64,000 nt of DNA from Hymenopellis radicata. Lineage: Eukaryota; Basidiomycota; Agaricomycetes; Agaricales; Physalacriaceae. Under the pieces are notes generated by a model, which did not search any database, had not been told where the DNA came from, and was given only the letters and a program-made list of their open reading frames with translations. A program made the position numbers and the translations under genes. This document shows, piece after piece, positions 1 through 11,830 of this stretch. Numbering within the stretch: position 1 is the first letter of the stretch; each line of letters starts with the position of its first letter. Where the stretch lies: NCBI GenBank assembly GCA_015501595.1, contig JADNRX010000215.1, forward strand, positions 1 through 64,000, in the 5' to 3' direction.

Positions 1-850
1 ACGATGCCAAACACAGCACACGCATCGCGGCGCGCCACTTTTGTTTTGGTTTCTGCTGGTTCTATTCCCCATACCTCGTTACGACTACTGATGTCCTCTC
101 ATTTCTCACATACTCTACCATTTTCTGCCAACACTGTCTTCTAAATACCGACTAGCTGCATTAAAGTAGTAGTACCATTACTGGCACACCTCCCGCTTGC
201 CCCAGGCTTGCCCTCCCAAAGCGCTAAAAATCGAGCATTTAGGACATCCATAACCCTCCACCGTGCATTTCAAAGAGAACAGGCCAAAACCGAGACGAAA
301 GTGGTGGATGAGGGCGGGGCAGCGTTGGGGCAGCGCGATGCGTGTGCGTGTTTGGCATCGTAATGCCGAGATTCGTGCCGCAGGAGTTGTGCCAGCCGTC
401 CTGTCGTTTCACCTTCCCGTTGCTCTCGTTCTCATTGGCTCCGTACATGTGATCATTCACAAACCGATTTTAAGAGGATTTGTGCATATCCACCATGAAG
501 TTTTTTGTGCCTGTGACGTTTTGATATTGACCTCTTATATAATCCGTTCCCAGGCTTGCTTCCCTTTGGTTTTCGTTGTCGGATTGATGTTTTTCCGCCA
601 TTTGTGTGACGTCGGCTTACTCGTTGCTTATTCACAAACCTCCTAACTCTCCCTGAAAAATTTGCATCGTTAGCATGCGTTTGACGACGTGCGGTTAACT
701 AAGGGCCCCATATACGTTGTTTGGATGTTGCGCCTATGCTTTTCTGTGGGTGGAACCACCATTGCTGTTTTTATCGTTCCATGCTATGGGTTCTGGCCCT
801 CCGCATTCACTCATTATGAGACAACACCGTCACCTTAAGCACTCCCCATC
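1..850. other. No supported gene (upstream of the Helitron)
   Basis: I see no convincing coding exon here. The open frames on both strands are short, overlap each other and show no recognisable domain. The stretch probably holds the upstream region of the Helitron gene, but I could not identify a Helitron 5' terminus with confidence. Confidence 0.4.
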
Positions 851-2134
851 ATGGACTCTTCTTCTTCGAAAAAAAGATCCTCAGAGTCTGAGTCGAATAG
901 CGTTCATAAGCGTCGTACGAGTCTTGAATCATGCCATCGAGTGTTAACTGATTATTTTGGATTAGCCCGTGCCGGCCTTTACGCCACAGGCCTCTCCGAC
1001 GATGCTAAGACCAATATTTTGCAATTAGCTTTGAAGACCGGTCCCTCCCCAGACGAACTTCGTCTCTTGGCCTGTGATCATATGGTGAGGCTGGCGGATA
1101 CCGACCTTTTACAGACAACATTGGCCATCCATTCATGTTCTCTTAACTGTGCCGTTCGCACTGTTGACGCCGACCGATTCCAAGCTCCCGCATTAGCTTC
1201 TGCCGATTGGGCCCCCAACGGTGAGTAAATGTCCCGGCAATCTTTCTTCGTTGGCGTCTAACTGGTATAGAAACAACCGCTTCTACTGGCTATAGCTCTA
1301 CCCTAACGGCCACTCAGAAAGCGGCAACCTTATCGTTTATTATGACAACCAAACTGCACAACGCCCCCTATCGCGACTTGCTTTCGATTGCGTCGGATCA
1401 TGGTGTCCGACGAACAAGTCAGTCCTCCCTGTGGCAGGCGCTAAAGGAGCATGAATGCACCTGGTCGTGCGTTGTTGTCACGGACGACGCCATTCGAGCA
1501 GGACAGAGCCCCGCTCATGTAGAGGATGTGTTTTTAGAGCTATCCCGAACCCGCACGTACGATGAGGTGGCGCAAGGCCTTCGGGAATCAGAGTTCTTTC
1601 GGGATCATCCTCTTTCCCCTCCTGAAGATCTCCTTGTCAATAGTCGTGTGTTACTCGCTGCTAAAGGTCCGGCTTATCGTCACTTTGGCTTTATAAATGC
1701 TAACTGATTCCGTTGGGATAGGCCAACATGGACATTACATGACTGACTTGACCTCGACGGAGAAGCTCTATATTATGCACCATTTGTTGACCTCCACCTT
1801 GCCCTCCGCGGGCTACGCCGAATTGCTTACGGTTGCCGCCGACCATAATATTGGCGAACGGGAGCATATGCGTTTGTGGACCGCGCTCAATAATCATTTA
1901 TGTTCATGGAGCTGCCTGGTGCGTCGACAGGACGCGATTTCCGCCACCCAAGGCGACGTCGAGATGCATTCCGCCGACGATTTCCCCACACGCCCATCCA
2001 CGGAACGTGAACACGAGGTTGATGGCTCGACTTTAGACGCCGAAAGACAAGACATCCTGTTTTGGAAGGAACATTGGCCTCAGATTGAGAACTGGGATTT
2101 TCTGAAAACGGTTCGCCTCCCCTCTCTCTTGTAA
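851..2134 (+). CDS. Helitron N-terminal region with three HxC..C repeats
   Basis: The chosen start is the ATG at 851, giving a Ser/Lys-rich leader (MDSSSSKKRSSESES). A first intron (gtgagt...ggtatag, about 1219-1271) joins the leader to the next block in frame. Three units of about 60 residues follow, each with a helical part containing an (L/V)A.DH motif and ending in H-x-C-[ST]-[LW]-[SN]-C: HSCSLNC near 1131-1151, HECTWSC near 1450-1470 and HLCSWSC near 1895-1915. The units resemble each other more than chance would allow and look like a triplicated SAP-like or zinc-binding module, perhaps for DNA recognition; this role is inferred. A further intron follows 2110 and leads into the next block. 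Confidence 0.6.
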
Positions 2135-2160
2135 TACAAGTATTTTTGACGTTTATCAGA

Positions 2161-3048
2161 TTCTAGAAGAATCCCGTGCCGCCACAAGTGCCGATGCGCT
2201 GCGCAGAGTTCGTTGTTCGTTCTGCGACATGAATGAGCTATCCACGCGCGTACAGGTATGGGAAGTTGGAGATTTGGATACCACCCTACTTGACAACGCC
2301 GTCGTTGAGCTCCGTACACAACATGGTGTTCCCGAAATCGCTGGGTATCAGCTGTACAATGGAAGATTTCAATCTTGCTCGTCTTGCAGCAGCTGCATCA
2401 AGCATCATTCCTTCGTAAGGGTACCATTGTATGGTTGGGCCAATGGATGTTGGACGGGTCAGGTGCCAGAACAGCTGGAGTGCCTAACATTTGCTGAGGA
2501 ACTAGTAATCTCTCGTGCTCACGCCACGAAAAACATGGATCAAGCTTAACGCCGAACACTCCAGTCATCAGCAACGCGCCTCCCATGGAAACGTCTGCAT
2601 TCATCCCCATGAAATCGTTGAGCTCGCCGGCAAACTGCCCCTCCCCGCTGATGCGCTTTACGATCAAATCGTCGTTATCGTCGTAACTAACGACCAGGCA
2701 GCTACAGCTGACATGTTTCGCCGAACACCGCTGTTAGTGCGACCCGACAAGGTGATGGCAGCGCTTCGCTGGCTTAAGCAACACAATCGGCTGTATCATG
2801 ACATTGAATTCGACCCCGTCGCACTGTCTAGCTATAATCCCAATGGACTTCTCCCCTTTCCCATCCAGAATGTAGCCTCGAGCGCGACGACGAGTGGCCA
2901 GAACGCCACCTATACGGGCCACGGCGCCGATACGGTTGAATCGATGTTCTCCGTTAATCACGATGAGGATGATGCTCAGATTCCGCTGACCACGACGGGT
3001 ACGAGTCCTTCCCTATTCAAAGAGAAAAAGACGAATAATAAACGTTAA
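2161..3048 (+). CDS. Helitron zinc-finger/DUF6570-like region
   Basis: After an intron ending at about 2166 the frame reads a CxxC motif (RVRCSFCD), then a block whose ending ANGCWTGQVPEQLECLTFAE matches the conserved start of the DUF6570 region found just before Rep in fungal Helitron proteins. The rest of that domain (GNVCIHPHEI, then RRTPLLVRPDKVMAALRWLK) lies in another frame, so one base appears to be inserted in the A5 run at 2529-2533. The region ends with an acidic linker and an intron of about 60 bp (from about 3000) that joins in frame to the Rep exon. The function of DUF6570 is unknown. Confidence 0.7.
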
Positions 3049-3061
3049 CCTTCCTAAGGCA

Positions 3062-5092
3062 CATTTGATGTCGATCTCACGGAGACAATGTTGGATCTTC
3101 GCAAAATCGAAGAATTACGGCACCTGAAAGAAGGCCGGCCCTTCGTAAAGACATCTCAATCAACTGACACCCTTAACACGCGTAATAATCCTGATGTATA
3201 TGGATTATTATGGCCAACGTTGTTCCCATACGGTGTCGGTATGTTTGAGGACCCCATCCGACACATGCCGGGCTTTCGCCCCATTCATCTCAAGTCCCAA
3301 GTAGCCCACTATCTCCAAACACACGACACTCGATTTCAAACTCATCTTTCCTTCATTTTCGTCATGCAGAACGTGATGATGCTTCGACGTTCTAGTCACA
3401 AGTCCAATCTTGCAGTACGGCGTGGATGGTGGCCAAGGGCTATGAAAGCGATGGATGTCGTCAACGATGAAGTTCTGAAGCACATGACTGACGTCCTCGT
3501 CGCCAAGAAAGCCCGAAAGGACTACACCCCATATCATGCCGAGAATGAGGGCGAACAAGCTGCCCTTGATCTCTTACGATATCTTGAGTACTGTTCAGAT
3601 CATATTGAAGGCTCTACGGCGGAGGTCACGGTAATGCGTCAGGAAATACGCGCCTTGTGCAACGATTCTGGAACGCCTTCGATTTTTTTTACACTAAATC
3701 CCGCGGACACTTTCAATCCCCTCTGCTCTTTCATGTCCGGTCACGACATCAACCTGGACACCCTTTTTGATGAACCCGACTCCCGTTTCTCCGCCTTTCA
3801 GCGCGCTCGATCGCTCGCCGCCAATCCCGTTGGAGGCGCACGGTTCTTCAAGCTTATGGTGGATCAGCTGATCAATCTCTTCCTAGGCTTTAAACGCGAA
3901 TGCAGGAAAGGCGTATTTGGGCGGGTCAAACATTACTATGGCGTGGTGGAGGCACAGAATCGCGGCTCCCTTCATCTTCACATTCTCATCTGGCTCGAGG
4001 GCGCCCTATCTCCTCGGCAGATCCAAGAACGCACCGCGACTGATGACGAATTTCGGCTTCGGCTGTTTTCTTGGCTGGATTCCATTATTAAGTACGAGCT
4101 TCCCGAAGGTGGCCCATCAGAGGACGCTCTTCGACGTGAAGATAAACGTAGCCTCCTCAGCCGTCCCCCCGACCCCAGGCTTCCCAACTTCGACGACCTA
4201 TGGACGACGCATCTCGCACGCGTTCTGGCCGCCTCGAGCCAAATCCACTCCCATAACGATACTTGCTTCAAAAAGATCGTACGCGCGTTTGCTTTGTTGA
4301 CCGCGATAGAGAGAGACCAGCTTTGTCGATTCTTTTATCCGCAGGATCTTGTTCCCGAAACGTACATCAATGAGGACGGCCGTATTTTCTTCCGTCGCCT
4401 GCATCGCTTTATGGTTGGCCACAATCCTATCATTTCCGGAGGCTTTCAGTGCAATACAGATGGCAAATTTGTTGGCTCGGGGTCGTTTGGCATGGCGTTA
4501 AGCGTCTACATGACCAATTACACTGCCAAATCGTCTCTCGACTCGGCCATCGTCATGAGTGCACTTGCGGCTGCTCTCAGTTCACTCGGAAAGGAGATGG
4601 CCAATGCAGATGAAGAACAATGTCGCACGTTGCTTGTCAAAACGCTCAATCAAATGAATAGCCGGCGGGAGCTTTCGGGGCAACAGGTGGCCTCCAGCAT
4701 CCTGTCAATTCCCAATCATTTCACCGACCTTCACTTCGTTAAGGCCTATTGGTCTAGTACGCTATCGTGGCTCGCTCCAGCTGTATTCGAAGCGCCACCG
4801 GCCATGGTAGATGACGAAAATGCGTTGCACGCAGCGACCGGCAACACTGACTCCACGGAGGAGAGCGACTCTGTCAGCGACGAGCTTGTGGACATTAACA
4901 ATGCCTTCGTCGCTTTTCGCCACTCCCATCAAGAGCCGCCCGTATCATCCTTGGTATACGATGTACTTTATCGTCCGCTGGCGTTGGAGAACATATGCAT
5001 GTGGGACCTTTTGGGCCAATATGAGAAAATTTCCCTTACTCCAGGTGCCGAGCGCGTCCCATCTGATACCGATTGCGATGATGAACGTTCCG
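3062..5092 (+). CDS. Helitron Rep endonuclease (HUH, two-tyrosine)
   Basis: A single open exon of more than 650 residues carries the Helitron helicase-like N domain (PF14214 type). The opening block NPDVYGLLWPTLFPYG is typical of the family. The metal-binding HUH motif is GSLHLHILIW, with HLH at 3973-3981. The catalytic two-tyrosine motif is YMTNYTAK, with the tyrosines at 4507-4509 and 4519-4521. These residues would nick the strand and hold the 5' phosphotyrosine during rolling-circle transposition. No stop or shift was seen inside this exon, so Rep itself is the best preserved part. It splices onward after 5092 into a Cys/His and acidic linker. Confidence 0.9.
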
Positions 5093-5135
5093 GTCAGTTT
5101 TTTGGGCTAGATTTTTGTGTCATTTATGTTAACGC

Positions 5136-5888
5136 TTTCCGAAGCAGATAAGGCTTTACCCCGACCAACACTATCGTTTGCTTGTGGACATCCCCAACAA
5201 AGTACCCATGGACTACGAAAGCGCAGCGTACGCCACGTACCCGTTCTCCTTGGCTGTCCCATCCCCCGCAAAGATCTTTCAAAAGATGATGATCGCTATG
5301 CAATCGCAATGTTGGCGTTGTTTATGCCGTGGAGACGATCTAAAACGGCCCCTCTCAATCCGAATGATGTTCTCTCCAAGAACGGTATTCAGGCCTTGCT
5401 TAAGGGCCTAGATCCCAGCTTGATTGATGTAATAAACCATATGCAGGAACAGTGGGAGTGTAGAGACGCCGCCGCGGACTTTTCCGCTATGAGCCGGCAA
5501 CGATATGCTTTCGCGCGGTGGCGGTCATCCCACCACGCACATCGATGGCGAGGAAGATGATCTTTCCCACGACTTGAATTGGCAACTTGGACAAATGGAA
5601 TCCGAGCCACAACCGAGCCCTGATGCGGAGAACCCGGAGATATCATCAACCAGCGATTTCCAAGAACGGTGTGGACATCGCGCATTACAAACCGTCAACG
5701 CTGTCCGAGTTCTGACCATGGCGGCCAACATATACACCCCTAATCTCGTTGATCACCATTATGTGGGAAAGATCGGAGGAAGTGTTCACGCCACGTCTGG
5801 AGAGGCTAGTTATGAAATTCTCGACGCCGTGGAGCGTATGGCGGGTCATCGTGCTGCTGTACGACAACTTCGACATGGTATGCTGTAA
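5136..5888 (+). CDS. Helitron Rep-helicase linker region
   Basis: This block continues the Rep polypeptide: FACGHPQQSTHGLR, then PVLLGCPIPRKD and AMLALFMPWRR are the usual conserved steps between Rep and helicase in fungal Helitrons. Near 5500 the good frame changes (RQRYAFARW in one frame, GGGHPTTHIDGEEDDLSHD in another), suggesting a further indel or an unrecognised intron. The 3' part is acidic and then helical (QTVNAVRVLTMAANIY) and ends at an intron beginning near 5880. Confidence 0.6.
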
Positions 5889-5939
5889 ACAATAATCCCT
5901 CCCCTTCTCCCCCGCTAATCCGAATATAACATTTAGCAC

Positions 5940-7842
5940 GCCAGGGATCAAACGCTAACGGTGACGCAGAGTCTCATAGACAACGAAATTATTCACACTG
6001 GTACAATGCTCCCATGAGAACAACGCTTTCCCAGGAAGCTGAGCTCGCGAAAGCGCAATCCGTCCGGGCGCATAAAGGCGACGATCGTTATTGGGCGCAG
6101 CTTGACGGTTGGAAGAAATTAGCGATATCGGTTTCGGAGGCTTACACACTCAATAGGGAACAGCGGCTGGCGTTCCTCCTTATTGCAAACAGTCGACTCC
6201 AATTGTTGGGCAACCCCGGCCGTGCTCCCTATCGTCTTGTAGTAGCTGGCCCCGGTGGAACCGGCAAATCCCGGATGTACGACGCTGTCAAGACTTTTTT
6301 TTACGGCGCTCGGAATCGAACAGGAGCTAACGTTCACTGCTCCCACTGGTATAGCTGCCGCCAACATCGGCGGTTCCACTGTAGCGGCTGAGCTTTCCCT
6401 TCGGGTGGCGCTGAAGTCTCTCCTGGCGAAGAACTCCCGCTCCCTTGCCACATTGTCCGAGCGCTTACAATATACAAAAATGCTCATCATAGACGAATTT
6501 CTGTTTATGGGAACCTCTCAATTTGAGAAGGCCTCACGGTATGCTTCAATATCCGACTCTTCCGTCTCCATCCGTTGATTTTCGTTACAGGTATATCAAT
6601 CTAGCTCGACACTGCACAGACGATGCATTTGGACATCTGGACGTCGTCTTGTCTGGCGATCAATTTCAGCTGTTGTGTCCAAACACCACCTCTCTATATA
6701 ATCATCGATACACTTCGCTTGCGGACATATCCGCAAGCGTTCAAAGTCTTAGCGCGCACGCTAGGAGCAACGCTATTGCTGTCAAGAATTACTGGGAAAT
6801 TCAAAACTGCGTTGTTTTTGATCAGGTTATCAGACAACAATGTCCCCGATACGTCGACTTGTTAACGCGTCTACGCAAGGGACTGTGCACGATCCGCGGG
6901 AAGGACAGTGATCTCGCCTATCTACAGCAGTTTGAGCTTAACCGACACCATTACACATCTACGGACGATCCAGTCAACATAGACCGTGGGTAGAGGCCTC
7001 TCTTTTGCCCCCCGACAAGAACATAAGTCACGAGCTGCGCCACTCATCACATACACGAATTTCGCTCGAAATATGCATAATTGGAATATGACTCAGGCCT
7101 TTTCAACGGCAACTGGTCAAGAATTCGCAGTATATTATGCCCAAGACATCATTGGAACGGGTAAAAATAGCGTTGAGCTAACAGGTGGGCATCTAAATGA
7201 GCTCTATTGCCTTTCCGTCATGCTAATGTATTGGCATAAAGGGCGCAATGCCGAAGCCGCCTGGCGAACTCCAATCAAAGCGAACGCCAGCGACCTAAGC
7301 GGACGCCTTCCCTGGTGGTTGGCATGCCGGTTACGATGGTAGATAACAAGGCCGTTGAACTAGGCTTGTGTAACGGCGCGAGTGGCAAGTTAATTTCCAT
7401 TAACTATGCCGTTCGAAATCATCGCCGATATGCAATATCCGCAGAAGTTGACTTCCCTAGCTACAGCAATCCAGACCCCAACGCCTCCCACCCGCATCGT
7501 GCAGTCGTGACGCCGAGCCTCAAGGGCATTGACTATATGTTGGATTCAGATTCTAAAGTGTACAGCGCCGATCGATTCCAACTGCCCCTCGTTCCTGGCT
7601 TCGCATGCACTGTACACAATTCGCAAAGTCGAACATTGAATTACCTAACAGCTCATCTAGAAAGTTGTTCCTGCATCGCAGCCTCGTATGTGATGCTTTC
7701 CCGAATACGATGCGGCCCGAGGGCCGACGGGCCTACACATTTTGGGAGAAGTCAAACCGAAAAACATCTCAGGTCATGTTTCCGAAGAAAGCCGGAAAGA
7801 GGAGGTACGGTTGAAGGAGCTCGCGGAAAAAAACTTTGTTGA
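5940..7842 (+). pseudogene. Helitron PIF1-like helicase, frameshifted
   Basis: SF1B helicase motifs are present in order: LNREQRLAF (Q-like motif), Walker A GPGGTGKS at 6248-6271, TAPTGIAAANIGG (motif Ia), Walker B MLIIDEF near 6482-6502, FGHLDVVLSGDQFQLL, then GMPVTMVDNKAVELGLCNG and the C-terminal FACTVHNSQSRTL...YVMLSR. Directly after Walker A a T8 run (6295-6302) has one base too many, so the frame passes from VKTFF to ALGIEQELTFTAPTG only with a shift. One intron (gtatgc...gttacag, about 6540-6591) is clear, and others near 6980 and 7310 are likely. The protein would unwind the donor strand for rolling-circle transfer if expressed intact. Confidence 0.8.
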
Positions 7843-8506
7843 GGGCTAGCCAAGATTTATGCTGGTATACAGATGCTGTAGGACATGCGCTATAAGCGCC
7901 TAAACCATTTGATGGTTTAACACTGTCACGTTAGTCTATTTCTGATGGACAAAGTATCGGCCCGACCTCGCGAATATCACCGTGCGGTGATTGCCGCGAG
8001 AACATGTTGCCATCATCTCATCATTTTTAAACTCTGTTGTTTGCTGTGAAGAACTCGCCATTACTATTTGGGTCACACTGGTAAAGCGATACCTCCCTTG
8101 CGTCAGCCGACTGACACGCGACGTTCATCTCTCGCAGCTTTCAAATGGTAGCTCACACCTCCGCCATAAGGGGCCGGATGACTTTCGATGTCGTCCGCCA
8201 TCTCTCCTCCATAATGGCAAAAAGAGCGTACGGTATTTGTTACCTTCGACAAGGTTTTGTACGACGCTCAATGTTTCTCCCTCCTCGCGAACGCTTAAAG
8301 AGATCGGCATCTTTCAAGCGGATAAATGATTCTGTGTTTTATAGGCAATGGAAAACTTCGCCTGCTTCCGAAAGGTTCAATTACCGCGCTTCTAGTTTTG
8401 AGTCATCCGTTTAAAACAACATCGGCGTCTCAGCCACGATACCGGCGCAGCCCCTTTCCCGTCCTTACCACCTTTCCCCTCCCATCCTCATAATCCCAAT
8501 TCCCTC
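7843..8506. other. No supported gene between Helitron and F-box gene
   Basis: The frames here are short and unrecognised. A small perfect palindrome (TCACCGTGCGGTGA near 7978) is present, but no CTRR follows at the spacing expected for a Helitron 3' end, so I do not call the element terminus. Confidence 0.4.
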
Positions 8507-10322
8507 ATGAGTGACCGCCAGCTGGAATTTTCAGTTTTCCTTCCGGAGGAAATCACGCAGCATATATGCATGCTTTCTTGGAACGACGTTCACTGCCTTC
8601 GAATTGGTACTCTTGTATCCAGGTCGTTTCGTCGTTTTTTTCTCCCCCGATGTTTTTCAGTCATCCGATGTGGCGCTCCCTCCCAGTCCGTCCGTTCACT
8701 ACGAACGTGGCTCATCCGTTTATCGTCGTCACCGTCATTCGCGACCTGCATTACTCAAATCATAATTATGGCCCCGATGACGGAGCCTCCCGAATTGCTC
8801 GCAGAACTGATTCAACTGTGTACACGACATGCTGATCTACAATCGTTAACATTGGTCGGCGTACCGTTCATGGCCTGTTAACAACATCTCTGTGCGACGT
8901 AATCTTTGGCCACACGTTCTCTCTCATCCTTGAAGATGTCACCATCGACCCCGACGCCTTTCTATCATTAATGATAGCTGCTAAAAAATTGACATCCCTC
9001 AAGCTGGATTCCAATTGCTCATGTGGTCAATTGAGCGACTTCGCATCCCGGATTGTCACCGCCCGCGCTCTCGCATCTCATCTCATTGCCCCTCACGTCA
9101 CCGACCTTACCATCTATTTGACTGAAAATGCATCCCGACGTGATTTGTTTGGCATCTTACGCCACCTTTATCAAAACACGTTGTGGAGCATTCAGCGGGT
9201 TTGTTTTGACACTGGCCTTGAACCATCTGCGAGCTTGGCGTCCCTGATTGAAATCATTGCTCCCATCGTCCGCGTTGTGAAGTTAACTCTCAACAACTGT
9301 TGTACGTTTTCCTCCCCACCTCCTCCTCCTGTTGTTACTTTATTCTGAGGTCGTCACACAGCTTCTACCAACGAGCTGTTTTCCAAATTCCATCTCCTAA
9401 CGGCTCTCGTACAGCTCTCCCTCGCCGTCAATGAAACCATGATTTCCGATTTGGCCGAGGCTCTGCTCTCGCTACCCAGGCCACACGAGCTCGCATCTCT
9501 TAGACTGGAGATCACCTTGGACCGTCAGCTTCATAGAGACGGGTGGACGCAACTCGGATCATGTATTGCATCGCGAGGTTGGGTGGCCGTCATGGGATTG
9601 CAATCCGTCCTCATTTCCATGCCCACCCCGGAGTCCTTTGTCCGATGGCAGAGAGAAGCGTTTACCGTTCGACGCTTGATAAACGGAAGCATGTCTTCTG
9701 ATAATGTGCAACTAGAGGTGCAGCCCATGATGTCCCTTCGAAGCCGAGAGCCATACTACCCACCAGGTCTCCCCGAGCACAACGAATCATCCATACAGCG
9801 AACGTCGAATATGATTGAGCAATCTCATTTAATGCCCAATGTACGTCATCACTCATTGAAGGACCAACAGCACTAACGAGCGACTTGCACCTCATAGCTG
9901 CGATGCATGGTAATTGCAACGACATCTCTACGCCCTTCGTTGGCATACATCGAGGTACCGAATTTAAACGCCACCGTGGCAACCTTGAAGAACTCAAGCC
10001 TCAAACGATACATTTGTGACGCATATTCAACTCCATCCGAATCACCCTCCACCCCATCCCCACAATTCATCTATCAAACCCCTTGGCCGACTCCACCTTT
10101 CTGCATATTGCTATCTGCCCCATTCAAGAATTTTATTCACGAAACCTCAAAAATGACATCGTTTCGTCCTATCTTCGCGCGGTGTCGTCGAGCGTCGATG
10201 GGATGTTTAACATTTGGACCGGAAACATCGTCGTTATGCGGTCTGAAAACGGACTTTTGAAGGATGTAGGCGAAGCTGACTTCCCCATCATTGCTGGAGA
10301 GCTGCCGAGGTTCGTTTCATAA
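8507..10322 (+). pseudogene. F-box/LRR-like protein with frame lesions
   Basis: The start MSDRQLEFSVFLPEEI leads into an F-box (LPEEITQHICMLSWNDVHCL, then LVSRSFRRFFLPRCFSVI), the SCF ubiquitin-ligase adaptor motif that binds Skp1. Leucine-rich stretches follow (TSLKLDSNC, VTDLTIYL, VVKLTLNNC, LASLRLEITL). Introns fit at about 9303-9360 and 9841-9897 with good GT-AG borders. The frame breaks near 8876 (FMAC then stop, while LLTTSLCDVIFG continues in another frame) and at a C4 run at 10079-10082. Either the copy is decaying or the assembly has single-base deletions. Substrate specificity cannot be read. It is one of several F-box genes in the cluster. Confidence 0.65.
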
Positions 10323-10732
10323 CAACATGTCATTCAAACAAACCTATAACTGCTGACAGCTTTCTTCTATGGTACATGTCGGAAGGTCGTTTCGAAGATT
10401 GACCCGAATAAATGACGAATATGGCTCTGTACTTGTATTATGGCATGTGCCTACGTCCGTATGTCGTGTAAAATATCTCAAAATCGTTTACCACCCGTTG
10501 TGAGAACTCCCCGTCGAGGTCGTTAAACAGTAGGCCCATACCTCAATTCCGCCACGCCCGCTTCGGCCCGCATGTCACATATGACGTAAGTTGATCCGCC
10601 TTCTCGGTATAGATCCCCGACCGCAACACACCTTAACCTTTCACTGCCACAATGTTGGATATGTAAGACCTCACAAAAATTTCTTCCCCACTGACCTAAA
10701 CACTCCACAGAGCGATACCGTCGACCCCACCC
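10323..10732. other. Intergenic stretch, nothing recognised
   Basis: Only short frames of no recognised family lie between the F-box gene and the first family B gene. It probably holds the 3' and 5' flanks of the two genes. Confidence 0.4.
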
Positions 10733-11667
10733 ATGGCAGAAACTAATCCCCAAATCGTACCAAGCTTTGCTTTGCGGGACGCCTTTCCGTACGATCCCGA
10801 GAGACTACGGCACGCTTAGATCCATCACTTACTGCCGATGCTAACCGTATATTGTTTAGCAACGTCTTATCTCTAGGCAACGCGCCCCGGATTCCAAACC
10901 TAGATAACCTATTCTCCGCCAATCCCAGCACCTACACCCGCCTACTAACATCGCCAACCTCATTTAGGATTGTCACCGCATCCGAAACGTTGAGAACCAA
11001 TCCCAAAGAAGCAGCTTTCTATATCATAGGCCGCGTCGTATGCTCTCACTTACTTGAACGACCCGAAGGTCGTGTTCGATATATTGCGGTGCAACCTATC
11101 ATGCGTCTCGCCTCTCAGACCCTGCTCAATGCCTCCTCAATCTTACAATTTCAACATCCAAAATTTGAAATCGCACATAACGGACTGGTGGCGGGCACTG
11201 TACTCCGTACACGCCACGGTATGAACCCTCATCCGCCTGTAAATTCCCCGCTCACTGTTTGTAGACTTTGAACGAAAGATTGGTTGTCCCGAACCCGAAC
11301 CTCCGATGAACGGACTCACTCACGGTCCGAGTGCGCCACTTCTCTCAATATAATCGTTCCCTCACCATCTGTAGTCCCCCGCCCCAATGATCGCATTGTA
11401 CCTTGCTTCGACGGCCAACATAACATGCACCTACCATGTTACCCGGGCCTTGATCAGATCGCGACGAAGCTTGACACCGGCGACGTTGTGCTCATAGCGT
11501 TTGCTCTTCGAGGACACATAGACGAAGATGGAGTTGAGTTGGTGGATTTGAAAATTTTGTTCGCCATTCTCCTATCACGTTTGCAAGACCAAATAAGAAA
11601 ATCGCAAATGGGCCCAGCTGACCATGCGTTAATGAGCGAGGTCCCCTTAACAGTAGTCTACATGTAA
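10733..11667 (+). CDS. Uncharacterised family B protein, copy 1 (appears intact)
   Basis: I do not recognise this family. The start is MAETNPQIVPSF at 10733. An intron from about 10789 to 10859 joins in frame to NVLSLGNAPRIPNL. Two more introns fall near 11221-11266 and 11331-11390. Conserved blocks shared with two other copies downstream are: a β-like segment with IAVQPIMRL, then FEIAHNGLVAGTVL; RIVPCFDGQ; GDVVLIAFALRGH; and VDLKILFAILLS near the C-terminus. With these splices the protein is continuous with no frame lesion, unlike copies 2 and 3. No signal peptide or membrane segment is seen. The family may be a single compact β-rich domain; this is a guess from alternating hydrophobic patterns. 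Confidence 0.5.
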
Positions 11668-11830
11668 TCTAGAAATGCACAAATATATTTTCCCTTCCGC
11701 CCTTCGTTCTCATGCGGCGTATGACCGTACATGCTCGAATAAGCGTTCCGACCCCACAAACGACAACCAAATCAGTAACACCTCTGGTAGGTGTATATTA
11801 CATTCCGGAAAACACAGTAAATTGCCGCGT

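Larger units (their letters stand above)
851..7842 (+). mobile_element. Helitron coding region (degenerate autonomous element)
   Basis: The stretch encodes, in order and on one strand, a Cys-rich N-terminal region, a DUF6570-like region, a Rep endonuclease with HUH and two-tyrosine motifs, a linker and a PIF1-like superfamily-1 helicase. This order is diagnostic of fungal Helitrons, which move by rolling-circle replication. Introns with normal GT-AG borders can be placed between several blocks. At least two single-base shifts in homopolymers (A5 at 2529-2533, T8 at 6295-6302) and probably a third near 5500 break the frame, so the copy is dead or the assembly has indels. The termini (5' TC, 3' hairpin plus CTRR) were not found, so the limits given are those of the coding region only. 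Confidence 0.85.

Noticed and set aside
263..646. Open frame of 127 codons near the left edge
   Set aside because: No domain, splice context or composition supports it, and another frame overlaps on the other strand.
7976..7992. Helitron 3' terminal hairpin
   Set aside because: The palindrome TCACCGTGCGGTGA is not followed by CTRR at the expected short distance, so the terminus is not established.
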